From Imperialibacter sp963977595 (GTDB lineage: Bacteria; Bacteroidota; Bacteroidia; Cytophagales; Cyclobacteriaceae), in contig NZ_CP180355.1 of NCBI RefSeq assembly GCF_048007035.1, forward strand, positions 806,001 through 870,000: a DNA stretch of 64,000 nt, written 5' to 3'. The notes under the pieces are model-generated. The model searched no databases, was not told the origin of the DNA, and worked only from the letters and a program-made list of their open reading frames with translations. This document shows, piece after piece, positions 1 through 8,384 of this stretch. Position 1 is the stretch's first letter. Each line of letters begins with the position of its first letter. A program made the translations under genes and the position numbers.

Positions 1-512
1 AAAATCCATCCCTCCCACCAAACCACTCCAGAACTTCGCTCCTGTTTATGAGTGTCGGCTGGTCACTCAAAAAAGTATTGTAAGAGCTAAACTGCCAATC
101 TGAAACTTCTTCACATAGCTTGGCCCTGACCGGGTTAAAGTGAATGTATCCAATCAATGAGCTATAGTAGTCTGGCTCCTCAACTTCTTTTCTCTTGAAC
201 TTATATTGAAACAAAGCTCCAGTTCTGCCCTGCTCAACGTTGACAGACTTTGCATATGAAATAAAGAAATCCTTAAATGCCTTTTCTACCCTCGACAATG
301 CCTTATCGGCGGACTTTTCATCTGCGTCATCCTTAATTTTTATAAAAAAAATGAAAATGATTCGGCATCAAACAATAGGCATATACTTCGACTGACCCAG
401 TGAGATATTGCTTGAATTTTCTCAGAAAAAACCAATAATTCTCTGTATTGAAAAATATTGGTTGTCTATTGACTCCACGGTTATAGATGTGATAAAACTT
501 ACCCGCTTCCAT
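1..512 (-). pseudogene. REP-associated (Y1/IS200-like) tyrosine transposase, frameshifted and cut by the window edge
   Basis: Read on the minus strand from ATG at 512, the product begins MEAGKFYHIYNRGVN and carries the Y1-transposase His motif MPNHFHF. The frame then hits a stop near 333. Reading on with one base fewer in the run of eight A (eight T on the coding strand, about 344-351) restores a long frame to position 1. That frame has the family's downstream features: IKIKDD, GRTGALFQYKFKRK and GYIHFNPVRAKL. This is the layout of RAYT-type single-strand transposases, which act on palindromic REP-like sequences. The break is a single-base change in a homopolymer: a real pseudogene, a sequencing error, or less likely programmed slippage. 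A copy of the inverted-repeat element at 529-625 lies 17 bp upstream of the start. The C-terminus is beyond the window. Confidence 0.8.
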
Positions 513-528
513 GGGGTTAAGATAGCAT

Positions 529-625
529 AGATTACAAAAGTTTAGAAATAGCTCCGGGCTGTCTGTTTCTTCCAAGGCCAGAACGAGCAAGAAAGTCGCT
601 AAAGGCTATCAAACTTTTGTAATCT
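529..625. repeat. Inverted-repeat element copy 1 (REP/BIME-like)
   Basis: A 97 bp element bounded by AGATTACAAAAGTTT (529-543) and its exact inverted copy AAACTTTTGTAATCT (611-625). The interior is GC-richer. It lies directly upstream of the Y1 transposase gene, which suggests it is a substrate of that enzyme. Two further copies are at 735-830 and 2031-2128. Confidence 0.85.
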
Positions 626-734
626 GAGTGCCGTCAACTCTTATGAGCTTAGTAAATAAATTTAGCTGACCTGCCTTTATAAACATCCCTCTATGTATTT
701 CAAAAGCAATGGCCAACGATTGGTGACGCTTTCG

Positions 735-830
735 AGATTACAAAAGTTTAGAAATAGCTTCAGGCTGGCTGCTCCTGCCAAGGCAAGGAAGAAAAAAAAG
801 CTGGCAGCACCTGCCAAACTTTTGTAATCT
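735..830. repeat. Inverted-repeat element copy 2
   Basis: The same 15 bp perfect terminal inverted repeats as copy 1 (735-749 and 816-830), total 96 bp. The interior holds shorter complementary blocks (GGCTGGCTGC near the left, GGCAGCACC near the right). It lies between copy 1 and the DUF1080 lipoprotein gene. The stretch 626-734 between the two copies shows nothing else I recognise. Confidence 0.85.
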
Positions 831-878
831 TAAGTCCGCACAACTTTCGTATTTTGGTTCTGCGATAACCTTATAGCT

Positions 879-1508
879 ATGAAAATGCGCTTGCCTACAT
901 CTACTGTATTTCCGGTTTTGATGATAATTTTCTCCTGCGCCTCCCCTTCTACCACCACCCTCTTCGACGGCAGCACCCTCACCGGCTGGGAAGGTGATGC
1001 CAATACCTGGCGTGTAGAAAACGGAGCCATCGTGGGTGGTTCGCTGACCGACACGGTGCCTCACAACGAATTCCTCTGTACCCTTCAGCCGTACAGCGAC
1101 TTTAAACTCACCATTAAATACAAACTCGAAACCGGAGGCGGCTTCACCAACGCCGGTGTGCAGTTCAGGAGCGTCCGTGCCACCGAACCCGCTTACGAAA
1201 TGACCGGCTACCAGGCCGATATCGGCAATGGCTACTTTGGTTCGCTGTACGACGAGTCCAGAAGAGACAAAGTGCTGGCGGGCATCGATTCCCTGGCAGG
1301 GGTGCGGCTTTTCAAACCCAACGATTGGAACGACTACCAGATTATTGCCGAAGGGAAACGAATCCAGATCTTCCTGAATGGCGTTCAAACCGTAGATTAT
1401 ACAGAAGCGGACGACGCTATTCCTCAAACGGGCCTTATCGGCCTGCAGGTGCACGGAGGCGGGAAGGTGAGAGTGAGCTATAAGGATATCGAATTGACGG
1501 AATTTTAG
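879..1508 (+). CDS. DUF1080 (3-keto-disaccharide hydrolase-like) lipoprotein
   Basis: A 209-residue secreted protein. The N-terminus is a short signal peptide ending in a lipobox (IIFSCAS), so it is probably a lipid-anchored protein. The mature part opens with LFDGSTLTGWEGD, the typical start of the DUF1080 concanavalin-like beta-sandwich, and continues with further family blocks (WRVENGAIVGG, FKLTIKYKL, GVQFRS and GLIGLQVHGGGKVRVSYKDI at the C-terminus). The family is known from Bacteroidota and Planctomycetota and includes 3-keto-glycoside hydrolases; the substrate here cannot be told. The length is normal for a single-domain member. It is followed after 5 bp by the DinB-like gene, so the two are probably co-transcribed. 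Confidence 0.88.
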   Translation: MKMRLPTSTVFPVLMIIFSCASPSTTTLFDGSTLTGWEGDANTWRVENGAIVGGSLTDTVPHNEFLCTLQPYSDFKLTIKYKLETGGGFTNAGVQFRSVRATEPAYEMTGYQADIGNGYFGSLYDESRRDKVLAGIDSLAGVRLFKPNDWNDYQIIAEGKRIQIFLNGVQTVDYTEADDAIPQTGLIGLQVHGGGKVRVSYKDIELTEF

Positions 1509-1513
1509 CAGGA

Positions 1514-2014
1514 ATGGAAACAGACTCCTTTATCAGCACCATCGACTACTGGCAGGATGAGCTGAACCGTTACGAATTTGCCGATCTTCTCCGAAAGCCA
1601 CAGCCCGAAAAGTGGTCGCTCGGGCAGGTGTACATGCACCTGATTGACGCCACCAGCTTTTTTCTTGGTCAGGTAGACATCTGCTTGCAGACCGATGATC
1701 ATGCAGAAGACGAGATGTCGGAAGTGGCAAAAGCGATGTTTGCCAACGACGAGTTTCCTGATAAAATGATTGAAGGGCCCCCTTCGAACGCTGCCACTCC
1801 TCAGCCCGTCTCCAAACAAAAGATTATTGCAGGGCTCGAAGAGTTAAAGGCGAAAATCAACGCTCTCAGTAAGTCAAAAAGTCCACATAACGGAAAGACC
1901 AAACACCCTGGCCACCAGTTCTTCAACGCAGATGAATGGCTGCAATATGCCCATATGCATTTCCGGCACCACGAAAGACAGAAAGGAAGGATTGAGAAGT
2001 TTCTGGAGGGGTGA
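1514..2014 (+). CDS. DinB-like superfamily protein
   Basis: A 166-residue cytoplasmic protein with the pattern of the DinB/YfiT four-helix bundle. It has an early WSLGQVYMHLIDA segment, in which the His usually binds metal, and a C-terminal AHMHFRHHERQKGRIEKFL segment that supplies the other His ligands. Members are metal-dependent enzymes, often thiol transferases, and many have no known substrate. It starts 5 bp after the DUF1080 gene, so a shared transcript is likely. No signal peptide is seen. The specific reaction is unknown. Confidence 0.8.
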   Translation: METDSFISTIDYWQDELNRYEFADLLRKPQPEKWSLGQVYMHLIDATSFFLGQVDICLQTDDHAEDEMSEVAKAMFANDEFPDKMIEGPPSNAATPQPVSKQKIIAGLEELKAKINALSKSKSPHNGKTKHPGHQFFNADEWLQYAHMHFRHHERQKGRIEKFLEG

Positions 2015-2030
2015 AGTTGGCAGATACAGC

Positions 2031-2128
2031 AGATTACAAAAGTTTCGGAAAAGGCTTCGAGCCCTCTGCTCCCACTAACGCTGGAGGCGGCGCCAACCAG
2101 AGCAGAACCTAGCAAACTTTTGTAATCT
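2031..2128. repeat. Inverted-repeat element copy 3
   Basis: Terminal repeats AGATTACAAAAGTTT (2031-2045) and AAACTTTTGTAATCT (2114-2128) are identical to those of the copies at 529 and 735; total 98 bp. It sits right after the DinB-like gene and could act as a transcript-end hairpin. The rest of the gap to 2379 holds an A/T-rich stretch but no gene that I can support. Confidence 0.85.
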
Positions 2129-2379
2129 TTCAACCCAAACGTTCTATGCCCAGGCCTGTTTCTTCACGGCCTCTGGGGAAGCTGATAAAGGTAAAAGCAG
2201 AGTCACAAACGGGTACTAAATTTTTTTTGACACCTCCCAAACCTTCTTTTAAAGTTTACGTCTGTAGATGAGGCTCAGGCGACCCAACTTCCTCAAATTT
2301 TTTAGACTGTTGACCGCCTGGTACCTGCTATCAGTTTCAGATGGCAGATTTTTTAACAATTAGTAAAGGTCAAATAACT

Positions 2380-2913
2380 ATGAAAAAGGTGTTCACTGGA
2401 TCCCTGCTGGCAGGGATGGTTCTATTTTTTTGCGCTTGCAGTTCTGACGACACAGGCGACCCGGTTGGCAACGAGAAAATTGAGTTGACAATCGGCAACG
2501 CCGACCCGGTTATCTTCACCGGATCATCTATGAAGCTGTCGGACAACACGTATCAGCTCACTGGCAACGCTAGCGACGACAGCGGTCTTTCCTTCACTAT
2601 TTTATGGGAAGGCGAAGAGCCCAAAGGCACGTTCGCATGGAATGCCAACTTCGAAAGCAACGTGGCAGGCACCTGGCTCCTGATGGCCAATGGCGACATG
2701 ACTAAGTCGTACTACAGCTACAAAGCAGAAGACGGAGAAATCATTGGCAACAGCACGGGAAGCCTGGTCATTGAAAAATTTGGGGCCGTTGATGGGTTGG
2801 TTGAGGGCACATTCGAAGTCACTAATGCGAGGCTGCTTGAGGTAAGTGGCTCAACGGCTAATGAAAGCAATGTAAAAATCACCGCCAAGTTTAAGGTAAG
2901 CCGCTCGCTTTAA
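2380..2913 (+). CDS. Hypothetical lipoprotein
   Basis: A 177-residue secreted protein from ATG 2380 (an ATG at 2341 would put 13 residues before the signal peptide). MKKVFTGSLLAGMVLFFCACSS is a clear lipoprotein signal with a lipobox Cys, followed by an acidic SSDDTGDP linker that resembles Bacteroidota surface-exposed lipoproteins. The remainder is beta-rich and Gly/Asn/Thr-rich, suggesting a beta-sandwich domain. No family is recognised. It stands alone between two repeat-containing intergenic regions. Confidence 0.75.
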   Translation: MKKVFTGSLLAGMVLFFCACSSDDTGDPVGNEKIELTIGNADPVIFTGSSMKLSDNTYQLTGNASDDSGLSFTILWEGEEPKGTFAWNANFESNVAGTWLLMANGDMTKSYYSYKAEDGEIIGNSTGSLVIEKFGAVDGLVEGTFEVTNARLLEVSGSTANESNVKITAKFKVSRSL

Positions 2914-2992
2914 GGGCGAAGGCAAATGAATTTGAAGAACCACAGGGCTGGAGAGTTTCGGTGGTTTTTTCTGACCAAAAGTAATTACCATT

Positions 2993-3030
2993 GGATATCG
3001 GCGATACAATCGCCAGTCTCATACGCCCTC
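2993..3030. repeat. 38 bp direct repeat, copy 1
   Basis: The 38 bp starting GGATATCGGCGATACAATCG recur exactly at 3155-3192. Each copy contains the small hairpin GGCGAT-ACA-ATCGCC. The 355 bp gap 2914-3268 has no gene. It also holds a CGGGTTTGAAACCCG palindrome near 3091, and CGCCCTCGTTT is answered by AAACGAGGGCG downstream of copy 2. It looks like a composite dispersed element. Confidence 0.75.
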
Positions 3031-3154
3031 CCGAGCGGGTAGCCGTTTCGGCTGATGCTCAAATAAGGTCGGTGGAGGAATTCCGTAACCCGGGTTTGAA
3101 ACCCGGCGAACCGCCTTCGGTTTTCTCGCTCAGCGATTGAAATTTCGAAGAGCC

Positions 3155-3192
3155 GGATATCGGCGATACAATCGCCAGTCTCATACGCCCTC
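3155..3192. repeat. 38 bp direct repeat, copy 2
   Basis: Exact second copy of the 2993-3030 sequence, 162 bp away. Here CGCCCTCGTTT at its right edge pairs with AAACGAGGGCG about 15 bp further on, giving a strong hairpin. Confidence 0.75.
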
Positions 3193-3268
3193 GTTTCCGC
3201 TACTGCTCAAACGAGGGCGATTGGGGGTATTTTGAAATGATCAGACACGTATACTCGATCAACCACTA

Positions 3269-4210
3269 CTAGGTGTTGTTTTTGTAAGCTTTTTCTACCA
3301 GCTTTCCTAGCTCAAGTATCTCTGCTAAAAATGCCGAAATCTCATTTTTCCTCAATTCGTATTTCTTTCCGATTTCACTTTGAGAAGCTTGTGTTTTCGT
3401 TATAAACGCTTGGTCGATGACTCCCATGTTATGTTCACAGATATGTCGAACTTGAAACATCTTTTTTATAAATGCATAATTATCAATGTCTTCTGCGAGA
3501 TTCACCTTAAAGTTATTCTGCAATACCTTTTCCAATTCATCCAAGTTTTGGAAAAGGTTGAGGGGCTTTTTAGGGAAAAGATCCGGTCTACGGGTTCTGA
3601 GATCTTTTCCTAGCCCATCAAAAGACGAAATAGAATTTGATAAAATAAATTTCAAATTCGTTTCAATAATCTCTTTTTCGGCTACAAGATGTTCGAAAAG
3701 CTCAAATTGCTTTTTGCTAACTTCTAATGATTTTTTAAAAACTGAAAAGGAATTAATTTTGGTACAGTCTGGACATCTTGAAAAGACCCCATAGATAGCA
3801 AATTCGAGATTGCAGCTATCACATTCTACAACCGTTTCAAGGTGGTTTTCGCTATAGTAGTGTATCGGGAAAAATGGTCTTGACGCATTTTCTTTCACTT
3901 TGATTTGAAACATACTTCCCTTCGATTCACTTTCCAGTTCCTTAAGTGACTTAGTAAACTCTTTTATCATTGGGTCAACATATTTTTCAAACCCAATCTT
4001 CCTTGCCATACTTTCTAGGTATCTGTTCTGTTCAGGAGTCCAAAAAGTATCAGAATCACCTTCATAATCACAATAAGGGCAGTGACAATACCTCGTAGGC
4101 TGACCAGTCCCTGGCTTCAACTTAAAGTATCGCTTGCATTTAAGGCACTCTCTTCCCAAAAAACCGTCATCATCTAATGGTATTGATATTTGGATATGGT
4201 CTGTTGACAT
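3269..4210 (-). CDS. Hypothetical protein with paired zinc-ribbon motifs
   Basis: A 313-residue cytoplasmic protein; ATG 4210 (MSTDHIQISIPLD) is preferred because the upstream ATG at 4252 adds an unrelated-looking leader. It has two zinc-knuckle pairs: CLKCKRYF with CHCPYCDYEG near residues 20-45, and CDSCNLEF with CPDCTKINSF near residues 130-160. The C-terminal half is helical and charged, with a RHICEHNMGVID segment like those of HEPN/DUF-type helical bundles. I recognise no named family. It is divergent from the phospholipase-D-like gene; the 184 bp between them is A/T-rich and would hold both promoters. Confidence 0.7.
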   Translation of the reverse strand: MSTDHIQISIPLDDDGFLGRECLKCKRYFKLKPGTGQPTRYCHCPYCDYEGDSDTFWTPEQNRYLESMARKIGFEKYVDPMIKEFTKSLKELESESKGSMFQIKVKENASRPFFPIHYYSENHLETVVECDSCNLEFAIYGVFSRCPDCTKINSFSVFKKSLEVSKKQFELFEHLVAEKEIIETNLKFILSNSISSFDGLGKDLRTRRPDLFPKKPLNLFQNLDELEKVLQNNFKVNLAEDIDNYAFIKKMFQVRHICEHNMGVIDQAFITKTQASQSEIGKKYELRKNEISAFLAEILELGKLVEKAYKNNT

Positions 4211-4394
4211 TTTAACTAATGCATTATTGAATCTATTAATAATAGCTATCAAACAGCGGAATATAATACACCAATGCGTGTTGTTCCAATCTCACACATC
4301 CAAGCTACGGATTTCTACACACAAACTAATCCTCTCCAAAAAACGTAAATTACCCTTTCCGATGAATCAACCGCTATCTATGTCCCGGCTGAAT

Positions 4395-5936
4395 ATGAAA
4401 CTCAAAGTACGCCACTCTTTCTACACTTTTGTATTGCTTCTGCTAGCTGCATGCGGCCCTACCGAAGTCAAATACCCCCCCATCACCGAGGACTTCTGCG
4501 CCCAGCTTCCTGAGGCAGTGCCAGTGAAACTGTCGGACTACCTGGCGCCCTACGATGCCCTGCTGGCGTCAAAAACCGGTGTGCATTCGCTGGAAGAGGG
4601 TGATGTGTCCATGATCACCCGGGCCTGGCTCACGGAGGCAGCTGAGCAAACGATCGACATTCAGTACTTCATTTTTTCTACGGACAATGTTGGGTTGATA
4701 GCCGCCGACTTCCTCTTGGGCGCCGCCGACCGGGGCGTGAAGATCAGGATCATTGTCGACGATATCATGGTGGAAGCAGAGGAAGATGATCTGCTGGCCA
4801 TGGATGCCCACCCCAACCTGGAAGTGAAAATTTACAATCCCAATGCCAATATCGGCAAAAACCTGCCGGGCAAGCTGCTGTCCCTCGCCACCGACTTTCA
4901 GGGGTTCAACCAGCGCATGCACAACAAAACGTTCATCGTCGATCAGCAGGTGGTGATCACCGGCGGCAGAAACATTGCCGATGAGTACTTCGACTACGAC
5001 CATGAATACAATTTCCGGGACCGGGATGTGCTGCTGGTAGGCAAGAAAGTGCAGGATGTGCAGCAGTCGTTTGAGCTGTTTTGGCAAAGCGAGCTCAGCG
5101 TGCCTATCGGCAAGCTCGCCCAGGTAACCGACGAAGAACTCAACCTCGATGTGAAGTACGCCTACCTGCACCAGTATGCCTGCAACCCCGAAAACTTCTG
5201 GCCTGAGGTGAGGGAGAAAGTGAAGCAGATACCAGCCGAATTTCAAAAGGCGCAGGCATCCGGCTCCCTGGTGTGGACGGACAGCGTGCAGTTCATCTCC
5301 GACCTCCCCGGTAAAAACGATGGCAGCCAGGGCTTGGCAGGTGGCGGCGTGGCTACCGATTCGCTGGTCAGCCTGATCCGGCAGGCAAAGTCGTCCATCC
5401 TCATCCAGTCGCCCTACCTGATCACCACCGAGGTAAGCCAGCAGCTCTTCAAAGCAGCTGTGGACAGGGGTGTATCAGTTAAGATTCTCACCAACAGCCT
5501 GTCATCCACCGACAACCTGGAGGCGTTCAGCGGCTACCAGCGAGACAGGGACAGGCTGCTGGAACTGGGCCTTAAAATTTACGAATTCAAACCCAATGCT
5601 GCCGTCCGCTTTGAGGTAATGACTGGCGCCCTACAGAAAAAGATGGACTTCACTCCTGTCTTTGGCCTTCATGCCAAATCGATGGTGATCGACGAGAACA
5701 TTGCTGTGATTGGCACGTTCAACCTCGACCCCCGCAGCGCCAACCTCAACACCGAGTGCATCGTGGTTGTCTATGACCACAAAGTCGCTGGAGATTTGCG
5801 TCACGCCATGGAGGTTGACATCCTGCCAGAAAACGCCTGGGAAACCACATTAGACTTCAACCCTGATGCGGAGGCGGGCCGGGCGAAACAATTCAAGGTG
5901 TGGCTGAGGGGTGTAATGCCGAAATCGATTTTGTAA
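4395..5936 (+). CDS. Phospholipase D family lipoprotein (cardiolipin synthase-like)
   Basis: 513 residues from ATG 4395. This start gives a clean lipoprotein signal (MKLKVRHSFYTFVLLLLAAC) anchoring the enzyme in the envelope; ATG 4362 or 4380 would only lengthen the leader. Two HKD phosphatidyl-transferase motifs are intact: HNKTFIVDQQVVITGGRN near residue 176 and HAKSMVIDENIAVIGTFN near residue 425, each in a PLDc half. PLD enzymes use the two His to form and resolve a phospho-enzyme intermediate. The bacterial lipoprotein members are phospholipases or cardiolipin-synthase-like enzymes; the substrate cannot be decided here. The length is normal for a two-domain PLD protein. Confidence 0.88.
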   Translation: MKLKVRHSFYTFVLLLLAACGPTEVKYPPITEDFCAQLPEAVPVKLSDYLAPYDALLASKTGVHSLEEGDVSMITRAWLTEAAEQTIDIQYFIFSTDNVGLIAADFLLGAADRGVKIRIIVDDIMVEAEEDDLLAMDAHPNLEVKIYNPNANIGKNLPGKLLSLATDFQGFNQRMHNKTFIVDQQVVITGGRNIADEYFDYDHEYNFRDRDVLLVGKKVQDVQQSFELFWQSELSVPIGKLAQVTDEELNLDVKYAYLHQYACNPENFWPEVREKVKQIPAEFQKAQASGSLVWTDSVQFISDLPGKNDGSQGLAGGGVATDSLVSLIRQAKSSILIQSPYLITTEVSQQLFKAAVDRGVSVKILTNSLSSTDNLEAFSGYQRDRDRLLELGLKIYEFKPNAAVRFEVMTGALQKKMDFTPVFGLHAKSMVIDENIAVIGTFNLDPRSANLNTECIVVVYDHKVAGDLRHAMEVDILPENAWETTLDFNPDAEAGRAKQFKVWLRGVMPKSIL

Positions 5937-6102
5937 TGTTTCTTATTCCCCTGCACACCGCACCATAAACAAAATAGTTTGAGGCATGATATAATTATCA
6001 CATTTAATAAGGAAAATTACTATATTCGTATTTATAGATACATTTTTAGCTATTTAGCCATCACAGTTGCAGATATTTTTTGAACCATCAACTATCGTTT
6101 GA

Positions 6103-6840
6103 ATGAAGATACTGAGTCAATTTATCGTTTTGACTGTTCTTGTTGCCACGGCTCTGCAAGCGGAGGCTCAGCGCAAGACCTACCTTGGTTTTGAGTTTGG
6201 TCCCAAACATGAGGTATCCAGAATCATAGGCGGTGGTGATTCAGTCAAAGAATATAAAGAGGGTGACGGAATAGTGGGAGGAGTACTATTTGGGCAGGAA
6301 ATTGGAGAAAAAATTCTCCTTGAAACAGGTTTCTATGCATACAGGTACACAGCAAGAGTTAGTTTGGACAACTACGGCTCAGCAGGGATCAGAGCGTATG
6401 GTGCTTCTCAAATTCCATTCCACCTCAAAGCGCCGATCCCACTTTTTGGCACCAGGCTAAGGCTTACGCCAGCAGCAGGTTTTTCCGTCGTGTTTCAGAA
6501 CAACTATGGTAATGATTTTACTAGCAGTGGCACGTCACTCGGCTACTATCCGGATGGTGATTATGTGAGTGTTGGTGCCCCAACAAACTTTAGAAAAGCG
6601 TTTGTGTTGCTGGATGCCGGTCTTTCTCTTGAATGGGAATTCAAAAGCACTTTTATCGTTTATCTTTCTGGCAACTATTTTGGAGGACCTCAAAGAGTAA
6701 TTGAGTCGGACCTGACATCCAAAACGGGTAGTGAGCCGCTCGAATATGGACAGCTCTACTCCAACGGCAGCTACTTTGCAAAAATACTCGGGGTAAAATT
6801 CCCCATCAGCCCGATTTGGCAGTATAAGAAAGGCTCCTAA
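6103..6840 (+). CDS. Outer-membrane beta-barrel protein, tandem paralogue 1
   Basis: 245 residues with a signal peptide (MKILSQFIVLTVLVATALQAEAQ). The mature start RKTYLGFEFGPKHE is shared with the next two genes. Alternating hydrophobic strands, repeated LETGFYAY / LSLEWEFKSTFIVYLSGNY blocks and a terminal KILGVKFPISPIWQ strand indicate a small beta-barrel of the Bacteroidota outer-membrane-beta-barrel type. Function unknown. It is the first gene of a closely spaced trio (12 and 22 bp gaps), with a 166 bp A/T-rich upstream region that could hold the promoter. Confidence 0.75.
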   Translation: MKILSQFIVLTVLVATALQAEAQRKTYLGFEFGPKHEVSRIIGGGDSVKEYKEGDGIVGGVLFGQEIGEKILLETGFYAYRYTARVSLDNYGSAGIRAYGASQIPFHLKAPIPLFGTRLRLTPAAGFSVVFQNNYGNDFTSSGTSLGYYPDGDYVSVGAPTNFRKAFVLLDAGLSLEWEFKSTFIVYLSGNYFGGPQRVIESDLTSKTGSEPLEYGQLYSNGSYFAKILGVKFPISPIWQYKKGS

Positions 6841-6852
6841 TGTCAACAGGAA

Positions 6853-7572
6853 ATGCAAATATCTAAACTCGCCTTAGTTACATTAGCTGTCGTCACTCTC
6901 TCTAAAGAAGTGACTGGGCAGCGTAAGACTTATCTCGGTTTTGAGTTTGGGCCCAAGTATGAGATCATGCAGGTTCCAGCGCACGATGACCAGCTTTACT
7001 CAACACCTTATAATAATAGTGTGACGGGAGGGCTTTCTTTCGGCTGGGACTTTGGCAAACGATGGACACTTGAAACGGGATTGTATGGCTACAAGTACCA
7101 CCATGGTATAGGTGTCAAAGGTACGGCGTATGCCTCTGCTCCTTCCTTTTCTGTGATTCAAGTGCCTCTTCGGGCAAAGCAGAGGTTTTATTTCCTTTCC
7201 GATAGATTACAGATCGCTCCATCTGCCGGTGTAGCGTTGATTGTCAGCACAAGTCCAAACTACGTAAATACGGCTGGGTATCATGGTTTCGAAACCGACG
7301 ATGGATCCACTGGTCTCCGGTACAATGCAACCAACGGCCCTGGCAGAAACACGCTTTTGCTCGAGGTCGGCATTTTATTAGGATGGCAATTCAAAAATCA
7401 GTTGATAGTCTACCTAACGGGCAATTACCTGAAAGGGGATAACCAAGTCATAAACTTGGAAGTAGAGTACTGGGTGGATAATCAACCCTCCCGGTCAACA
7501 AACGTAAGCTCTACTGGCGACTATCTTAACTCAATGATTGGCATCAAATTCCCTCTTAACTCTTCTCGCTAG
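6853..7572 (+). CDS. Outer-membrane beta-barrel protein, tandem paralogue 2
   Basis: 239 residues, signal peptide to VTGQ, then RKTYLGFEFGPKYE as in its neighbours. The conserved strands include GWDFGKRWTLETGLYGYKY, LGWQFKNQLIVYLTGNY and a final MIGIKFPL. It differs from copies 1 and 3 mainly in loop regions, as expected for outer-membrane barrels whose external loops vary. It starts 12 bp after copy 1, so a shared transcript is likely. No function is assigned. Confidence 0.75.
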   Translation: MQISKLALVTLAVVTLSKEVTGQRKTYLGFEFGPKYEIMQVPAHDDQLYSTPYNNSVTGGLSFGWDFGKRWTLETGLYGYKYHHGIGVKGTAYASAPSFSVIQVPLRAKQRFYFLSDRLQIAPSAGVALIVSTSPNYVNTAGYHGFETDDGSTGLRYNATNGPGRNTLLLEVGILLGWQFKNQLIVYLTGNYLKGDNQVINLEVEYWVDNQPSRSTNVSSTGDYLNSMIGIKFPLNSSR

Positions 7573-7594
7573 CCTAAATAATTAACGAACCTGT

Positions 7595-8377
7595 ATGTTG
7601 ACTAACTCACAAAAAAGCTTCCTGTCAACGAAATCTCTGTTGTGCAGTGTACTAATATCGTTTTTTGTCTTCAATACGAACTATGTTGTTGGACAGCACA
7701 AGACCTACCTCGGCTTTGAGTTTGGACCTAAGTATGAGAAGATTTCTGTTGACGACCCTGGTGGACTGGTTGGAGAAAAGCCGATTTACTACAGTCCTGC
7801 AGGCGGATTTATCGTAGGGCAGGAAATCAGCCAGGGGCTCCTATTTGAGACCGGGCTTAATGCCTATAAATACGGAGTGGGCTTTAGGTTGAAAAGTCCC
7901 AATGTCGGCCTAATTTCGGGGCAGTCCTATGCTGCTATTCAAATCCCTCTCAGGCTAAAATCCAACTTTGGCTTTTTCATGGAAAGGCTAAAGCTTTCGC
8001 CATTTATCGGTTATTCTTTTGTGCATAATATGCGATATGAAATAGACGGAGGAGTAACCAACATCGGAGGGCATAGTAGTTCATTCCATGCGGGTGATGA
8101 AAGTCGTTTAACGATGGTGGCAACCCCTGGTATGAGGAAAAACTATGGTTTGATTGAGGCAGGTGTATCCGTTAGCTGGCAATTCAAAAACAGCTTTGTT
8201 CTCTACATCAGTGGCAGCTCTACCAAAGGCTTTAAGAAAATGACGGAAATCGACGGTACTTACCAGATAGGTATTGGGCCGGAACAAACTGCCAAAATCA
8301 GATCAAACGGCGACTTCTATAATATGCTGTTCGGGGTAAAGTTTCCTATTAGCCCTGCGTGGCAGTATAAAAGATAA
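7595..8377 (+). CDS. Outer-membrane beta-barrel protein, tandem paralogue 3
   Basis: 260 residues with a longer leader (signal core LLCSVLISFFVFNTNYVVGQ), then HKTYLGFEFGPKYE. Shared strands include GLLFETGLNAYKYG, VSWQFKNSFVLYISGSS and MLFGVKFPISPAWQYKR, which also closes copy 1. Copies 1 and 3 therefore look closest at the C-terminus. It ends only 7 bp from the convergent antitoxin gene, with no obvious terminator hairpin between them. Confidence 0.75.
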   Translation: MLTNSQKSFLSTKSLLCSVLISFFVFNTNYVVGQHKTYLGFEFGPKYEKISVDDPGGLVGEKPIYYSPAGGFIVGQEISQGLLFETGLNAYKYGVGFRLKSPNVGLISGQSYAAIQIPLRLKSNFGFFMERLKLSPFIGYSFVHNMRYEIDGGVTNIGGHSSSFHAGDESRLTMVATPGMRKNYGLIEAGVSVSWQFKNSFVLYISGSSTKGFKKMTEIDGTYQIGIGPEQTAKIRSNGDFYNMLFGVKFPISPAWQYKR

Positions 8378-8384
8378 TATCGTA

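Noticed and set aside
738..1454. Minus-strand open frame over the DUF1080 gene
   Set aside because: It is antisense to a gene with a clear family signature and has no recognisable motif.
2993..3192. CRISPR-like repeat pair
   Set aside because: Only two copies, 162 bp apart, and the region between contains its own palindromes; no spacer pattern and no cas genes.
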